Shown: positions 29,274-38,442 of the stretch, in pieces
Layout of the letters: each line of letters begins with the position of its first letter
Position numbering within the stretch: the first letter of the stretch is position 1
NCBI RefSeq assembly: GCF_963975745.1
Contig: NZ_CAXBIB010000005.1
Location: forward strand, 124,001-188,000
DNA length: 64,000 nucleotides
Direction of reading: 5' to 3'
Origin: Parvibaculum sp963975745
GTDB lineage: Bacteria > Pseudomonadota > Alphaproteobacteria > Parvibaculales > Parvibaculaceae
Translations under genes and position numbers: made by a program
Notes under the pieces: model-generated
Database searches by the model: none
Seen by the model: the letters and a program-made list of their open reading frames with translations, nothing else
What the model was told of the DNA's origin: nothing

Positions 29274-32200
29274 ATGTCGTCGAAAACCGTCTGCACACGG
29301 CCACGCCGCCGATCGCGCCGGGCCGCTGTCGCGCTGGCCTCCCTGCCGATGCTGTGGTCGGCAGCGCCCGCCGCCGCCGCCGATTGGGATGTGCCCGGTC
29401 CGGCCGACTGGTTTGTCGGCGGTAACTGGGATCCCGTGGGCGTGCCGGGCGCCGGCGACACCGTCAATATCGACAATGCCGGAACCGCGACGATCGCCGC
29501 GCCGGGCGCGGTATCGAACGAAGCTGAAATCGGCCTGACCGTCGGCAATAGCGGCGCCCTCGCCGTCAGCGGTGCGGGCACCTGGACCAATGGCAGCATC
29601 ATCCATATCGGCAATGCCGGCACCGGCGCGCTGACCGTCGATGCCGGCGCCACCGTCAATTCCTTCTCGACCCGTCTCGGACAGGCCGCCACCGGCATCG
29701 GCACCCTCACCGTCGATGGCACCGGCGCAACGCTCGCCAACACCGGCGATCTGATTGCCGGCGTCTTCGGCCATGGCACGGTCGATATTCTCGATGGTGG
29801 TTCGGCGAGTGGCGGCATTGCTTATCTCGGTCTCGTGGCCGGCAGCACCGGCATCGTCAACATCGATGGCGCGGGCTCGAGCTGGACGGGCGTGAATTTC
29901 ATCTATGTCGGCGAGGAGGGCGACGGCGCGCTCACCATCGCCGATGGCGGCACGGCCGGCAATTCCAGCGGCTTCATCGCCTTCGGCCCCGGCAGCACCG
30001 GCGCCGCGACCGTCGATGGCGCCGGCTCGCTCTGGACGAACAATGGCGACCTCCATGTCGGCCGCAGCGGCATCGGCACGCTCGATGTCACGGCGGGCGG
30101 CGTCGTCACCAGCACCGGCGGCAGCATCGGCACCTTTGCGGCCGGGGCCGGCACCGCCACGGTCGCGGGCGCGGGTTCCGCATGGACCCTCGGCGGCAAT
30201 CTCGCGGTCGGTCAGGCCGGATCGGGTGAGTTGACCGTCGCCGATGGCGCAACGGTCACGGTCGATGGCGGTGCCGGCACGGTGACGGTTGCCGGCGCCG
30301 GCGGGTCGACCGGCACGCTCAATATCGGTGCCGCCTCGGGCGCTGCGGCGGCGGCCGCCGGCACGCTCGATGCCGCCTCCATCGTCTTCGGCGCCGGTAC
30401 CGGCGAACTCGTGTTCAATCACACCGGCCTCGGCCTCGCTTTCGGCACCGGCATTTCCGGCGCCGGCGCCGTCACGGTCGAGAACGGCGTCACCGTGTTG
30501 ACCGCGTCGGCCGGCCACACCGGCGGCACGACAATCTCGGGCGGCACGCTGCAGGCCGGCAATGGCGGCACCACGGGCGCGCTTTCAGGCGATCTCCTCA
30601 ACAACGGCATCTTCGCAATCGACCGTTCGAACGACCACACCTACAGCGGCGTGATGACGGGCAATGGCGATTTCAACCATCTCGGCACCGGCACGACGAC
30701 TTTCACCGGCAACAGCATCGCCTTTGCCGGCGCCACTTCGGTTGATGCCGGAACGCTGATTGTCAACGGCCAGCTCGGCGGCGCGTTGAGCGTTGGCAAT
30801 GCGCGGCTTGGCGGTTCGGGCACGGTCGGCCAGACCGTGCTCGGCAATGGCGCCACCATCGCGCCCGGCAATTCGATCGGCACACTGAGCGTTGTCGGCA
30901 ATCTCGATTTTGCCGCCGGCGCGACCTACGAAGTCGAGGTCGATGATGGCGGCAACACGCCCGGCGTCAACAATGATCGGATCCACGCAACCGGCATCGC
31001 CACCATCGACAGCGCCGCCATGGTGACGGTGCGGCCCGAAAACGGCACCGATGACGGATCGACCTACACGCCCGGCACCGTCTACACGATCCTGACCGCC
31101 GATGGCGGCGTCGCCGGCACCTTCGGCGGCGTCACCGACAGCTTTGCCTTTCTGGATGCCGCGCTCTCCTATGACGCGCTGAACGTCTATCTGACGCTCC
31201 TCTCCTCGGCGGCCTTCCAGGATGCGGCGCGCACACCGAACCAGTTCAACACGGCCGGCGCGGCTGATGCCCTCGGCGCGGGCAATCCGCTCTATGACGC
31301 GATCGTGCCGATGACCGAAGCCGATGCGCGTGCCGCTTTCGATGCGCTCTCGGGCGAGGTCCATGCGACGGCGCGGCTCAACGCCTTCCATGTCATGCGC
31401 CAGATTCGCGAAGCGGTCCTGATGCGGCTGCGTTCGGCGCTGCCGGGCAAAGCGTCTGGCGCAGCGACGGCCAGCGCCATTGCGCCGCTCGGCATCGGCG
31501 TCTGGGCTCATGTCTTCGGTGCCTGGGGCTCGGCCGACAGCGACGGCAATCATGCCGCGGTCGATCGCGACGGGGCGGGTTTCATTGCCGGCATCGACCG
31601 CGAATTCGGCGCCGCAAGCCGCGCCGGCATCGCGCTCGGCTACAGCCGTTCGGGTTTCGATGTCGATGCGCGTATGTCGTCGGGCGACAGCGAGAATTTC
31701 CACATCGCCGGCTATGCCGGCACGAAGCGCGGCGCGCTCGCGCTGAAGGGCGTCGTCGCCTGGAGCCATGGCGCGGTCGAGACCGGGCGCACCGCAACCG
31801 TCGGTGGACTGACGAACCGGCTGACGGCGGATTACGACGCATCGCTTTTCGAGGCCGCCATTGAGGCCGGCCTCGCTCTCGATGCCGGTCCCGTCATGCT
31901 GACGCCCTTTGCCGGCCTCGCCGTCATCCATGCCGCGACCGACGGCTTCACCGAAACCGGCGGCGCTGCCGCACTGACGGTTGCCGGCGCCAGCGACACC
32001 GTCGGCGTCTCGACGCTCGGCCTGCGCGCGCGGCGCGAAGCGGGTCATCTCGGGCTTTCGGGTTCGCTCGCCTGGCGCCACGCCTTCGGCGACATCGATA
32101 CCGCCTCGCGCATGGCCTTCGCTTCGGCGCCGGCCACCACCTTCGCGGTCCGGGGTGTGCCGATCGCCAGAAACGCGCTGGCCCTCGAGGCCGCCATCGA

Positions 32201-32306
32201 CGCGAGGCTCGATGCGCAGACGACCTTCACCTTCGGCTACACCGGCGAACTCGCCTCCGACGCCCGCGACCATGGCCTGCGGGCGGAACTGCGAATCGCC
32301 TTCTGA
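29274..32306 (+). CDS. Type V autotransporter, paralogue of 24695-28189
   Basis: The protein has 1,010 residues and starts MSSKTVCTRPRRRSRRAAVA with a signal peptide ending near SAAPAAAA. The passenger has about six degenerate units of the same VDGAGS-x-W ... GTLDV-x-x-GG type seen in the first autotransporter (residues about 75-330). Then come strand repeats (TTISGGTLQAGNGGTTGALSGDLL) and ATIAPGNSIGTLSVVGN. The barrel domain is from about residue 735, with FHIAGYAG, ETGGAAALT, GVSTLGLRARREAG, SLAWRHAFGD and a final LRIAF. Barrel motifs are shared with the first protein nearly word for word, so the two arose by duplication. It is divergent from the LysR gene. Confidence 0.92.
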   Translation: MSSKTVCTRPRRRSRRAAVALASLPMLWSAAPAAAADWDVPGPADWFVGGNWDPVGVPGAGDTVNIDNAGTATIAAPGAVSNEAEIGLTVGNSGALAVSGAGTWTNGSIIHIGNAGTGALTVDAGATVNSFSTRLGQAATGIGTLTVDGTGATLANTGDLIAGVFGHGTVDILDGGSASGGIAYLGLVAGSTGIVNIDGAGSSWTGVNFIYVGEEGDGALTIADGGTAGNSSGFIAFGPGSTGAATVDGAGSLWTNNGDLHVGRSGIGTLDVTAGGVVTSTGGSIGTFAAGAGTATVAGAGSAWTLGGNLAVGQAGSGELTVADGATVTVDGGAGTVTVAGAGGSTGTLNIGAASGAAAAAAGTLDAASIVFGAGTGELVFNHTGLGLAFGTGISGAGAVTVENGVTVLTASAGHTGGTTISGGTLQAGNGGTTGALSGDLLNNGIFAIDRSNDHTYSGVMTGNGDFNHLGTGTTTFTGNSIAFAGATSVDAGTLIVNGQLGGALSVGNARLGGSGTVGQTVLGNGATIAPGNSIGTLSVVGNLDFAAGATYEVEVDDGGNTPGVNNDRIHATGIATIDSAAMVTVRPENGTDDGSTYTPGTVYTILTADGGVAGTFGGVTDSFAFLDAALSYDALNVYLTLLSSAAFQDAARTPNQFNTAGAADALGAGNPLYDAIVPMTEADARAAFDALSGEVHATARLNAFHVMRQIREAVLMRLRSALPGKASGAATASAIAPLGIGVWAHVFGAWGSADSDGNHAAVDRDGAGFIAGIDREFGAASRAGIALGYSRSGFDVDARMSSGDSENFHIAGYAGTKRGALALKGVVAWSHGAVETGRTATVGGLTNRLTADYDASLFEAAIEAGLALDAGPVMLTPFAGLAVIHAATDGFTETGGAAALTVAGASDTVGVSTLGLRARREAGHLGLSGSLAWRHAFGDIDTASRMAFASAPATTFAVRGVPIARNALALEAAIDARLDAQTTFTFGYTGELASDARDHGLRAELRIAF

Positions 32307-32317
32307 GCAAGGCGCGG

Positions 32318-32425
32318 CGCGCCAGACCGGGGATTACTTTATTTAGGGCAGTCATGCTGCCCCGAAGCGGGGACAAGTCGGACTTGTCCCCGGTCTGCGC
32401 CCGGGGATAAACCCGGGGACAAATC
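32318..32425. repeat. REP-like repeat block with a 12-bp palindrome
   Basis: CGGGGACAAGTC (32368-32379) and GACTTGTCCCCG (32381-32392) are exact complements around one base. A further direct copy, CGGGGACAAATC, is at 32414-32425. The left edge GGGGATTACTTTATTTAGGG resembles, from memory, REP sequences associated with RAYT transposases. No transposase is nearby. Confidence 0.65.
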
Positions 32426-32442
32426 GCTGCCCGGGCCCTTTA

Positions 32443-32470
32443 TGACAGTTTTGTGACAGTTCCGTGACAG
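32443..32470 (+). promoter_or_regulatory. Three TGACAG repeats at 11-bp spacing upstream of trpS
   Basis: TGACAGTTTTG, TGACAGTTCCG and TGACAG start at 32443, 32454 and 32465. Exact one-turn spacing puts them on one face of the helix, as for cooperative binding sites. The block lies about 120 bp before the trpS start. Confidence 0.6.
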
Positions 32471-32589
32471 AGGGGGGGTTTTCTGTGAATCCCTGCTGTC
32501 TGTCGGGGGGATTGCCTTCACTTCCCGTCCGCCGCATAAACCCCCCGCGCGCCCGCTTCAGGGGTGTGCGGAGCTCACGGATTCGATTG

Positions 32590-33597
32590 ATGGAACAGCC
32601 CCAGAACCGCGTCTTTTCAGGCGTGCAGCCCACCGGCAACCTGCATCTCGGCAATTATCTCGGCGCGATCCGCAATTTCGTGCCGCTGCAGGAAACGCAT
32701 GAATGCATCTATTGCGTGGTCGACATGCATGCGATCACGGTCTGGCAGGAACCGCAGGAACTGGCCGCGAACACGCGCGAGGTTGTTGCGGCCTATATCG
32801 CATCGGGCATCGATCCGTCCACGAACATTATTTTCAACCAGTCGAAGGTCTCGGCCCATGCCGAGCTCGCCTGGGTCCTGAACTGCGTCGCCCGCATCGG
32901 CTGGCTCAACCGCATGACCCAGTTCAAGGACAAGGCCGGCAAGGATCGCGAGAAGGCGAGCGTGGGTCTTTATGCCTATCCGGTGCTGATGGCAGCGGAC
33001 ATTCTGGCCTATCGCGCCACCCATGTGCCGGTCGGCGAAGACCAGAAACAGCATCTGGAACTGGCCCGCGACACGGCGCAGAAATTCAACAATGATTTCG
33101 CCGCGCCCGATTTCTTCCCGCTGCCCGAACCGTTGATCATGGGTCCGGCGACGCGGGTGATGAGCTTGCGCGACGGCACGAAGAAAATGTCGAAGTCGGA
33201 TCCCTCCGATCTCTCGCGCATCACCATGCGCGACAGCGCCGACGACATCGCGAAGAAGATTCGCAAGGCCCAGACCGATCCCGATCCGCTGCCCGAAACG
33301 GTCGAAGGCCTCAAGGGCCGCGCCGGCGCCGACAATCTGGTCGGCATCTATGCGGCGCTGGCCGGTCTCTCGAAGACCGAGGTGCTCGAACGCTTTCCGG
33401 GCGCGCAATTCTCGGTCTTCAAGCCGGCGCTGGCCGATCTCGCGGTCGAGAAACTGTCGCCGATCACCGATGAAATGAAGCGGCTGATGGCCGATCCGGC
33501 CTATATCGACAAGGTGCTGGCCGACGGCGCGGTGCGCGCCCGCGCCATCGCCGATCCGATCATGAACCGCGTCAAGGAGATCGTCGGTTTCATCTAG
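32590..33597 (+). CDS. trpS: Tryptophanyl-tRNA synthetase
   Basis: TrpS charges tRNA-Trp. MEQPQNRVFSGVQPTGNLHLGNYLGAI has the HIGH-type signature (TGNLHLG), and KKMSKSDPSD is the KMSKS loop. The 335-residue length is normal for class Ic bacterial enzymes. ATG 32590 is preferred over the in-frame 32464 start, whose extra 42 residues run through the repeat region. No leader-peptide attenuator with Trp codons is evident upstream; the helically phased TGACAG repeats may matter instead. Confidence 0.96.
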   Translation: MEQPQNRVFSGVQPTGNLHLGNYLGAIRNFVPLQETHECIYCVVDMHAITVWQEPQELAANTREVVAAYIASGIDPSTNIIFNQSKVSAHAELAWVLNCVARIGWLNRMTQFKDKAGKDREKASVGLYAYPVLMAADILAYRATHVPVGEDQKQHLELARDTAQKFNNDFAAPDFFPLPEPLIMGPATRVMSLRDGTKKMSKSDPSDLSRITMRDSADDIAKKIRKAQTDPDPLPETVEGLKGRAGADNLVGIYAALAGLSKTEVLERFPGAQFSVFKPALADLAVEKLSPITDEMKRLMADPAYIDKVLADGAVRARAIADPIMNRVKEIVGFI

Positions 33598-33681
33598 AGG
33601 CCGAACAACTTGATCCCGCGGGGCGCCGGCCCCATCTAGACTGGACCGCGCCCGCAACCCGTGCCCGACGGAGCTTTGCCC

Positions 33682-34752
33682 ATGCCCTTCCGCGAACGCC
33701 TTGCCGCCCTGTGGGACAGGCTGCGTCACCGCTGGATGTATCGGCGCGGCGACGGCACGGCGTCGCCCGCAGCCGCGTCCGGCACAAAAGGCCCTTCGCT
33801 TGCCGGCCTCTCCGCCGCGCTCGACCGGCCCGGCATGGGCGGCATTCTGCGCCGCACGGCGGCCGCGCTCGTGGTTTTCATCCTGCTCTACTATCCGATC
33901 GGCATGATCTGGGTTCATGCGGTCGACGACGATCCGGACTTCGTGCCCGATGCCGCCGACTTCGTGCCCGAAGGCAGTGCGGCGGTCGCGATGGCCGCGG
34001 CCCTGATCGATCGCGAGGTCAATCGCCACAGCTGGGTTGCCAACGATCCCTTCTTCATGCCGGGCACGCTGCTCGACAACATGCCCAACTATCAGCAGGG
34101 CATCATGTCGGCGCTGGCGCGCTTCGGTTTCGAACTGACCGATCAGCTTGGCCGTTCGCGCGGATCCTCGGAGGCCGATCCCGATCTGCAGCGCGCCGCC
34201 GGTCTTCTGCAATATCCGGGCAATGTCTGGATCTGGAACCCGACCGTTTCGCTGGTGCCGCGCGCCAGTTCCGAGTCGCAATATCGCGACGCGCGCGCGC
34301 ATCTGCTCGGCTACAACAACCGCCTTGCCCGCGGCACCGCCAATTTCGACATTCGTTCCGACAATCTGCTGGCGACCATAGACCGTTTTGCGGCCGATAT
34401 CGGTTCGTCATCGGCCATGATCGACAGGCACATCGCGGAGAATGCGGGCGGCTGGATCGATACCGGCGCCGACGATGTCTTCTACACGACCAAGGGCAAG
34501 CTCTACGGCTACTACATGATCCTGAATGCGCTCGGCAGCGATTTCGCGCCGGTCATCAAGGAGCGCAATCTGCAGAAGCCCTGGGACGAGATGATCGCAA
34601 CCTTCCGCAAGGCAGCACTTCTCGATCCGCTGGTGATCATGAACGGCAGACCCGACGCCCAGTTTCAGCCGAACCACCTGGCAACCCAGGGCTTCTACCT
34701 GTTGCGCGCGCGCACGCAGCTGCGCGAGATCAGCAATATCCTGCTGAAATAG
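33682..34752 (+). CDS. DUF2333 family membrane-anchored protein
   Basis: The protein has 356 residues, with ATG 33682 preceded by GGAG. A short cytoplasmic N-terminus is followed by one transmembrane segment (about residues 55-78, AALVVFILLYYPIGMIWVH), then a periplasmic domain. DUF2333 features are LIDREVNRHSWVANDPFFMPGTLLDNMPNYQQGI, then GFELTDQLGRSRGSS and a C-terminal PNHLATQGFYLLRARTQLREI. Members are widespread in Proteobacteria and of unknown role. It lies between trpS and a UspA-like gene on the same strand with gaps under 90 bp, so joint transcription is possible. Confidence 0.9.
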   Translation: MPFRERLAALWDRLRHRWMYRRGDGTASPAAASGTKGPSLAGLSAALDRPGMGGILRRTAAALVVFILLYYPIGMIWVHAVDDDPDFVPDAADFVPEGSAAVAMAAALIDREVNRHSWVANDPFFMPGTLLDNMPNYQQGIMSALARFGFELTDQLGRSRGSSEADPDLQRAAGLLQYPGNVWIWNPTVSLVPRASSESQYRDARAHLLGYNNRLARGTANFDIRSDNLLATIDRFAADIGSSSAMIDRHIAENAGGWIDTGADDVFYTTKGKLYGYYMILNALGSDFAPVIKERNLQKPWDEMIATFRKAALLDPLVIMNGRPDAQFQPNHLATQGFYLLRARTQLREISNILLK

Positions 34753-34805
34753 GGGCTTCGTTCTGGCGCTTGCTCCGCGCCGTCGGCGGTGGCAGCATCG
34801 CGCCC

Positions 34806-35312
34806 ATGAACGATCAGAAGACAGACCGGACCGGCAAGGCGACCACCAAGCGGCGCAAGTTTCTCGTCGTCGTCGACGGCACGCCGGAATCGGAAGTCGC
34901 CATTCATTTCGCCAGCCTGCGCGCGACGCATACCAATGGCGTCGTCACGCTGCTGGCTGTGATCGAGCCCGGCGAGGCCTCGCAGCAATGGCTCGGCGTC
35001 CAGAACATCATGCGCGAGGAAGCACGGGCCGAAGCCGAGGAACTGCTTCATCGTCTTGCCGCGCATGTCAACGAGTATGCGGGCATCGTCCCGGAACTGG
35101 TGATCCGCGAGGGCCGCCGGCTGGAGGAAGTCAAGCAGCTGATCGAGGAGGATCGCGACATCGCGATCCTGGTGCTGGCCGCCGGCACCGGCAAGGAGGG
35201 ACCGGGGCCGCTGGTCACGATGGTTGCCGGAACCAGCGACAAGGCCTTTCCGATTCCGGTGACGGTCGTGCCAGGCAACCTGACCGAAGAGGCGATCCGC
35301 GCTCTGGCTTGA
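34806..35312 (+). CDS. Universal stress protein (UspA) family
   Basis: The protein is 168 residues with one Usp domain: FLVVVDGTPESEVAIHFA at the first strand and a final IPVTVVPGNL strand. The usual ATP-binding G-x2-G-x9-G(S/T) motif is only partly kept (LAAGTGKEGPGPLVTMVAGTS), so nucleotide binding is uncertain. The N-terminal 17 residues are polar and basic. It is 53 bp after the DUF2333 gene. A general stress role is inferred from the family. Confidence 0.85.
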   Translation: MNDQKTDRTGKATTKRRKFLVVVDGTPESEVAIHFASLRATHTNGVVTLLAVIEPGEASQQWLGVQNIMREEARAEAEELLHRLAAHVNEYAGIVPELVIREGRRLEEVKQLIEEDRDIAILVLAAGTGKEGPGPLVTMVAGTSDKAFPIPVTVVPGNLTEEAIRALA

Positions 35313-35390
35313 TTCTGCGGACCGGGCAGTCCATCTATAGCCCGAGAGCGGCGATGCGCCGCAAACCCACGATCTCAACAGGGTCTTGTC

Positions 35391-35945
35391 ATGTTTATCC
35401 AGACCGAGGCGACGCCGAATCCGGCGACCTTGAAATTTCTTCCGGGCCGCGAGGTTCTGGGCGAAGGTCGCGCTGCCGATTTCCCGACCCGCGAGGCGGC
35501 GGAACGCTCGCCGCTCGCCATGCGTCTTTTCGCGGTCGAGAATGTCGCCGGCGTCTTCTTCGGTTCGGATTTCATCACCGTCACCAAATCGGGCGGCGAG
35601 TGGCAGCATCTGAAGCCGGCATTGCTTGGCGCGATCATGGAACACTTCACCGGCGGCGCGCCGATCCTCTTTGCCTCCGCAGAGGAAAGTGCGCATGCGG
35701 ATGGCAATGGCGAGAACGGCGAGATCGTCCGCGAGATCAAGGAAATTCTCGATACCCGTGTCCGCCCCGCCGTGGCGCAGGACGGTGGCGACATCACCTT
35801 TCAGGGATATGAGGACGGTATCGTGTTCCTCAACATGCAGGGCGCCTGCGCAGGCTGTCCCTCGTCCACGGTAACGCTGAAGCGTGGCGTCGAGAACATG
35901 TTGAAGCATTACATCCCCGAGATCGTCGAAGTCCGCCAGGTCTGA
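35391..35945 (+). CDS. nfu: NifU-like iron-sulfur scaffold/carrier Nfu
   Basis: The protein is 184 residues. The N-terminal Nfu_N domain (about 1-88) starts MFIQTEATPNPATLKFLPG, as in mitochondrial NFU1-type proteins. The C-terminal NifU domain (about 108-180) has DGGDI and the cluster-binding Cys153-x-x-Cys156 (GACAGCPSST). It delivers [4Fe-4S] clusters to target proteins. It stands alone here, without isc or suf genes, as is common for Nfu in alphaproteobacteria. Confidence 0.95.
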   Translation: MFIQTEATPNPATLKFLPGREVLGEGRAADFPTREAAERSPLAMRLFAVENVAGVFFGSDFITVTKSGGEWQHLKPALLGAIMEHFTGGAPILFASAEESAHADGNGENGEIVREIKEILDTRVRPAVAQDGGDITFQGYEDGIVFLNMQGACAGCPSSTVTLKRGVENMLKHYIPEIVEVRQV

Positions 35946-36054
35946 CACCGCGCCTGACGCGTGGTCACTTCGCGGCTTCGGGGCTGGCGCGTCCCGGCGA
36001 ACGCGCTATCGTGTCTGCCGCATCCCAGTCATCTCATCCGGAGGACCCACGGCC

Positions 36055-36645
36055 ATGACCATGATCGGCGACGACGCGCTCGACACGATCTTCCGCAATG
36101 CGCGCACCCACAATGCGTGGAAGGACGAGCCCGTTTCCGACGCCAGGCTGAAAGAGCTTTACGATCTGATGAAATGGGGCCCGACCAGCGCCAATTGTTC
36201 GCCCGCCCGCATCGTCTTCGTGAAATCGAAGGAAGCGAAGGAGAAGCTCGCACCGGCACTCTCGGAAGGCAACCTGAAGAAGACCATGGCGGCGCCCGTT
36301 ACCGCCATCATCGGCTATGATGTCGAGTTTTACGAACGCCTGCCCGAATTGTTTCCGCACGAGCCGAATGCGAAGACCTGGTTCAACTGGTCGGCCGAAT
36401 GGGCGGAAATGACGGCCTTTCGCAATGGTTCGCTGCAAGGCGCCTATTTCATGATTGCGGCGCGTGCGCTCGGCCTCGACTGCGGGCCGATGTCGGGCTT
36501 CGACATGAAGAAGGTCGACGAGGCATTTTTCAACGGTACCACGGTCAAGTCGAATTTCCTCTGCAATCTCGGCCATGGCGATCCCTCGGCGCTCTTTCCG
36601 CGCAGCCCGCGTCTGCCCTTCGACGACGCCTGCAAGATCATCTGA
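36055..36645 (+). CDS. RutE/HadB-like nitroreductase family protein
   Basis: The protein is 196 residues. GGAGGACCC precedes ATG 36055. TIFRNARTHNAWKDEPVSD and LMKWGPTSANCSPARIVFVKS match the RutE subgroup of flavin-dependent nitroreductases, annotated as probable malonic semialdehyde reductases. The C-terminal part has DCGPMSGFD and NFLCNLGHGD. No other rut (pyrimidine degradation) gene is near, so the physiological substrate is open. It probably binds FMN as a dimer. Confidence 0.87.
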   Translation: MTMIGDDALDTIFRNARTHNAWKDEPVSDARLKELYDLMKWGPTSANCSPARIVFVKSKEAKEKLAPALSEGNLKKTMAAPVTAIIGYDVEFYERLPELFPHEPNAKTWFNWSAEWAEMTAFRNGSLQGAYFMIAARALGLDCGPMSGFDMKKVDEAFFNGTTVKSNFLCNLGHGDPSALFPRSPRLPFDDACKII

Positions 36646-36658
36646 CCACGGAGCGCCC

Positions 36659-37351
36659 TTGATCGTTCTCGCATTCGACACCGCGCAAGGCGCGCTTTCG
36701 GCCGCCATCCATGACGGCGAGGGAGTACTTGCCTCGGCGTTCGAATTGCGGGCGCGCGGTCATGCCGAGGAACTCCTGCCGATGATCGAGACGGTGCTGG
36801 CCGAATCCGCGCTGGGTTTCGGCGATCTCGATGCGCTGGCCGTGACCATCGGGCCGGGCACCTTTACCGGGCTTCGCGTCGGCCTTGCGGCGGCGCGCGG
36901 GATCGCGCTGGCGCAGGGGCTGCCGCTTGTCGGCATCACGACGCTCGAGGCGGTCGCGGGCGACGTGGCCGCCGAGCCGGACGAGGCCATCGTCGCGGCT
37001 TTCGACGCGCGCCGCGGCGAAATCTATCTCCAGGCCTTCGACGCGGCACTTGTGCCCTTGACCGAACCCATGCTGGTGGCTGTTGCGGAAGCATCGCGCC
37101 ACCTGCCGCCGCACCGCAAGCTGCTGCTGGTCGGAACCGGCGCCACGCTGCTCGACGAGGCGCTGCACGGCTTTGTGCGGCGCCTTGCCGATGCGCCGGC
37201 TCAACCCCGTGCCGAGACGGTGGCGTGGCTGGCTGGCCGCCGTCTCGAAGCCGAAGGGCACGAGGCGTTCCGCCGCGCCCCGGCGCCGCTCTATATCCGC
37301 GCGCCCGACGCGAAACTGCCGGGCGGCCGCGATCCGGACGCGGCAGCGTGA
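36659..37351 (+). CDS. tsaB: tRNA t6A biosynthesis protein TsaB
   Basis: TsaB supports TsaD in forming threonylcarbamoyl adenosine-37 in tRNAs. The sequence begins with VLAFDTAQGALSAAIHDG and has AVTIGPGTFTGLRVGLAAARGIA and AFDARRGEIYLQAF, typical of YeaZ/TsaB. TTG 36659 is chosen: GGAG is 7 nt upstream and the next conserved residues follow at once. The product has 230 residues. It overlaps rimI by 4 nt (GTGA), a conserved tsaB-rimI arrangement indicating translational coupling. Confidence 0.93.
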   Translation: MIVLAFDTAQGALSAAIHDGEGVLASAFELRARGHAEELLPMIETVLAESALGFGDLDALAVTIGPGTFTGLRVGLAAARGIALAQGLPLVGITTLEAVAGDVAAEPDEAIVAAFDARRGEIYLQAFDAALVPLTEPMLVAVAEASRHLPPHRKLLLVGTGATLLDEALHGFVRRLADAPAQPRAETVAWLAGRRLEAEGHEAFRRAPAPLYIRAPDAKLPGGRDPDAAA

Positions 37352-37812
37352 ACGCGACCGCGATCCGCACCCTCGACGCCGGCGAAATGACCGCCGCGGC
37401 CGCGCTTCATGCGCGTTGTTTCGACGAAGCCTGGGATGAACCGGCGCTGACCCGGCTGGTTGCGGCGCCGGGCACATTCGCGCTTGGTGTTGGTGAAAAC
37501 CCGCTTGCGGGTTTCGTCCTTGCCCGGATCGCGGCGGGCGAGGCGGAGATCCTGACATTGGCGGTCGATCCGGCGTCCCGCGGCCGGGGTCTCGGCCGCC
37601 GCCTGATGGAGGCTGTCGCCGCGTCAGCGCTTGCGGGCGGCGCGACGGCGCTCTTTCTCGAAGTGGCCGAGGACAATGACGCGGCGCGTGCTCTCTACGG
37701 CCGCCTCGGCTTTGATGAAGTCGGCCGGCGTCCGGCCTATTATGCGCGGCCAGATGCACGCGTGGCGGCACTCGTTCTGCGGCTCGATCTGGCCGCCGCC
37801 GCACCGTCGTAA
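37348..37812 (+). CDS. rimI: Ribosomal protein S18 alanine N-acetyltransferase RimI
   Basis: This 154-residue GNAT protein starts at GTG 37348, overlapping the tsaB stop. Acetyl-CoA binding motif A is VDPASRGRGLGRRLMEAV (about residues 70-88). LEVAEDNDAARALYGRLGF is the RimI-type C-terminal signature. Its known role is acetylation of the S18 N-terminus; some members have wider protein targets. Confidence 0.92.
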   Translation: MNATAIRTLDAGEMTAAAALHARCFDEAWDEPALTRLVAAPGTFALGVGENPLAGFVLARIAAGEAEILTLAVDPASRGRGLGRRLMEAVAASALAGGATALFLEVAEDNDAARALYGRLGFDEVGRRPAYYARPDARVAALVLRLDLAAAAPS

Positions 37813-37909
37813 ATCCTTGATCTTTGAGGGGTCATATCGGGCGGGCGGAGCCGGCCGGTCTGCCGCACGGAGATGACAACAAGGCGCCTGTTGGCCTATG
37901 ATGCTTCCA

Positions 37910-38407
37910 ATGAGCGACAAGACAACCATGACCGCGGCCTTGCGCCCGGAAGATGTGCCCAGCGATCCCGACCGGATCGAGAATCTCTGCGTCGAGAAAG
38001 GCATGCGCATGACCGATCAGCGCCGCGTTATCGCGCGCGTGCTTTCGGTTGCGCACGACCATCCCGATGTCGAAGAGGTCTATCGGCGCGCATCCGATGT
38101 CGACAGCAAGATTTCGATTGCGACCGTCTACCGTACCGTGCGCCTCTTCGAAGAGGCCGGTATTCTGGAGCGCCACGATTTCCGGGACGGCCGCTCGCGC
38201 TACGAGCAGGTGACGGAAGATCATCACGATCATCTGATCGATCTTCAGTCGGGCGCGGTGATCGAATTCCACAATGACGAGATCGAGCGCCTGCAACAGA
38301 TCATTGCGCGCGAACTTGGCTTCGAACTGGTCGATCATCGCCTCGAACTCTATGGCGTTCCGCTCAACCGCGGCCGGAAACCGGACAGCAAGGGCAACAA
38401 GGCGTAA
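37910..38407 (+). CDS. fur: Fur family regulator (Fur/Mur)
   Basis: The protein is 165 residues from ATG 37910. The winged helix is MRMTDQRRVIARVLSVAHDHPDVEEVYRRAS with recognition helix KISIATVYRTVRLFEEAGI. The metal sites are FRDGRSRYEQVTEDHHDHLID and IEFHNDEIE. The classical structural CxxC pairs are absent, as in alphaproteobacterial Fur/Mur. In Rhizobiales this orthologue often senses manganese (Mur) while Irr handles iron; a separate irr gene is at 61904-62329, which favours that division here. No clear Fur-type palindrome is seen in the 85 bp upstream. Confidence 0.9.
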   Translation: MSDKTTMTAALRPEDVPSDPDRIENLCVEKGMRMTDQRRVIARVLSVAHDHPDVEEVYRRASDVDSKISIATVYRTVRLFEEAGILERHDFRDGRSRYEQVTEDHHDHLIDLQSGAVIEFHNDEIERLQQIIARELGFELVDHRLELYGVPLNRGRKPDSKGNKA

Positions 38408-38442
38408 GGCGCCGCCGTCGCTGAGCGGGCAGGGAGACGCAT

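Noticed and set aside
32464..32589. Extended N-terminus of TrpS
   Set aside because: It would translate non-coding DNA just after the TGACAG repeats; the family begins at MEQPQNRVFSG.
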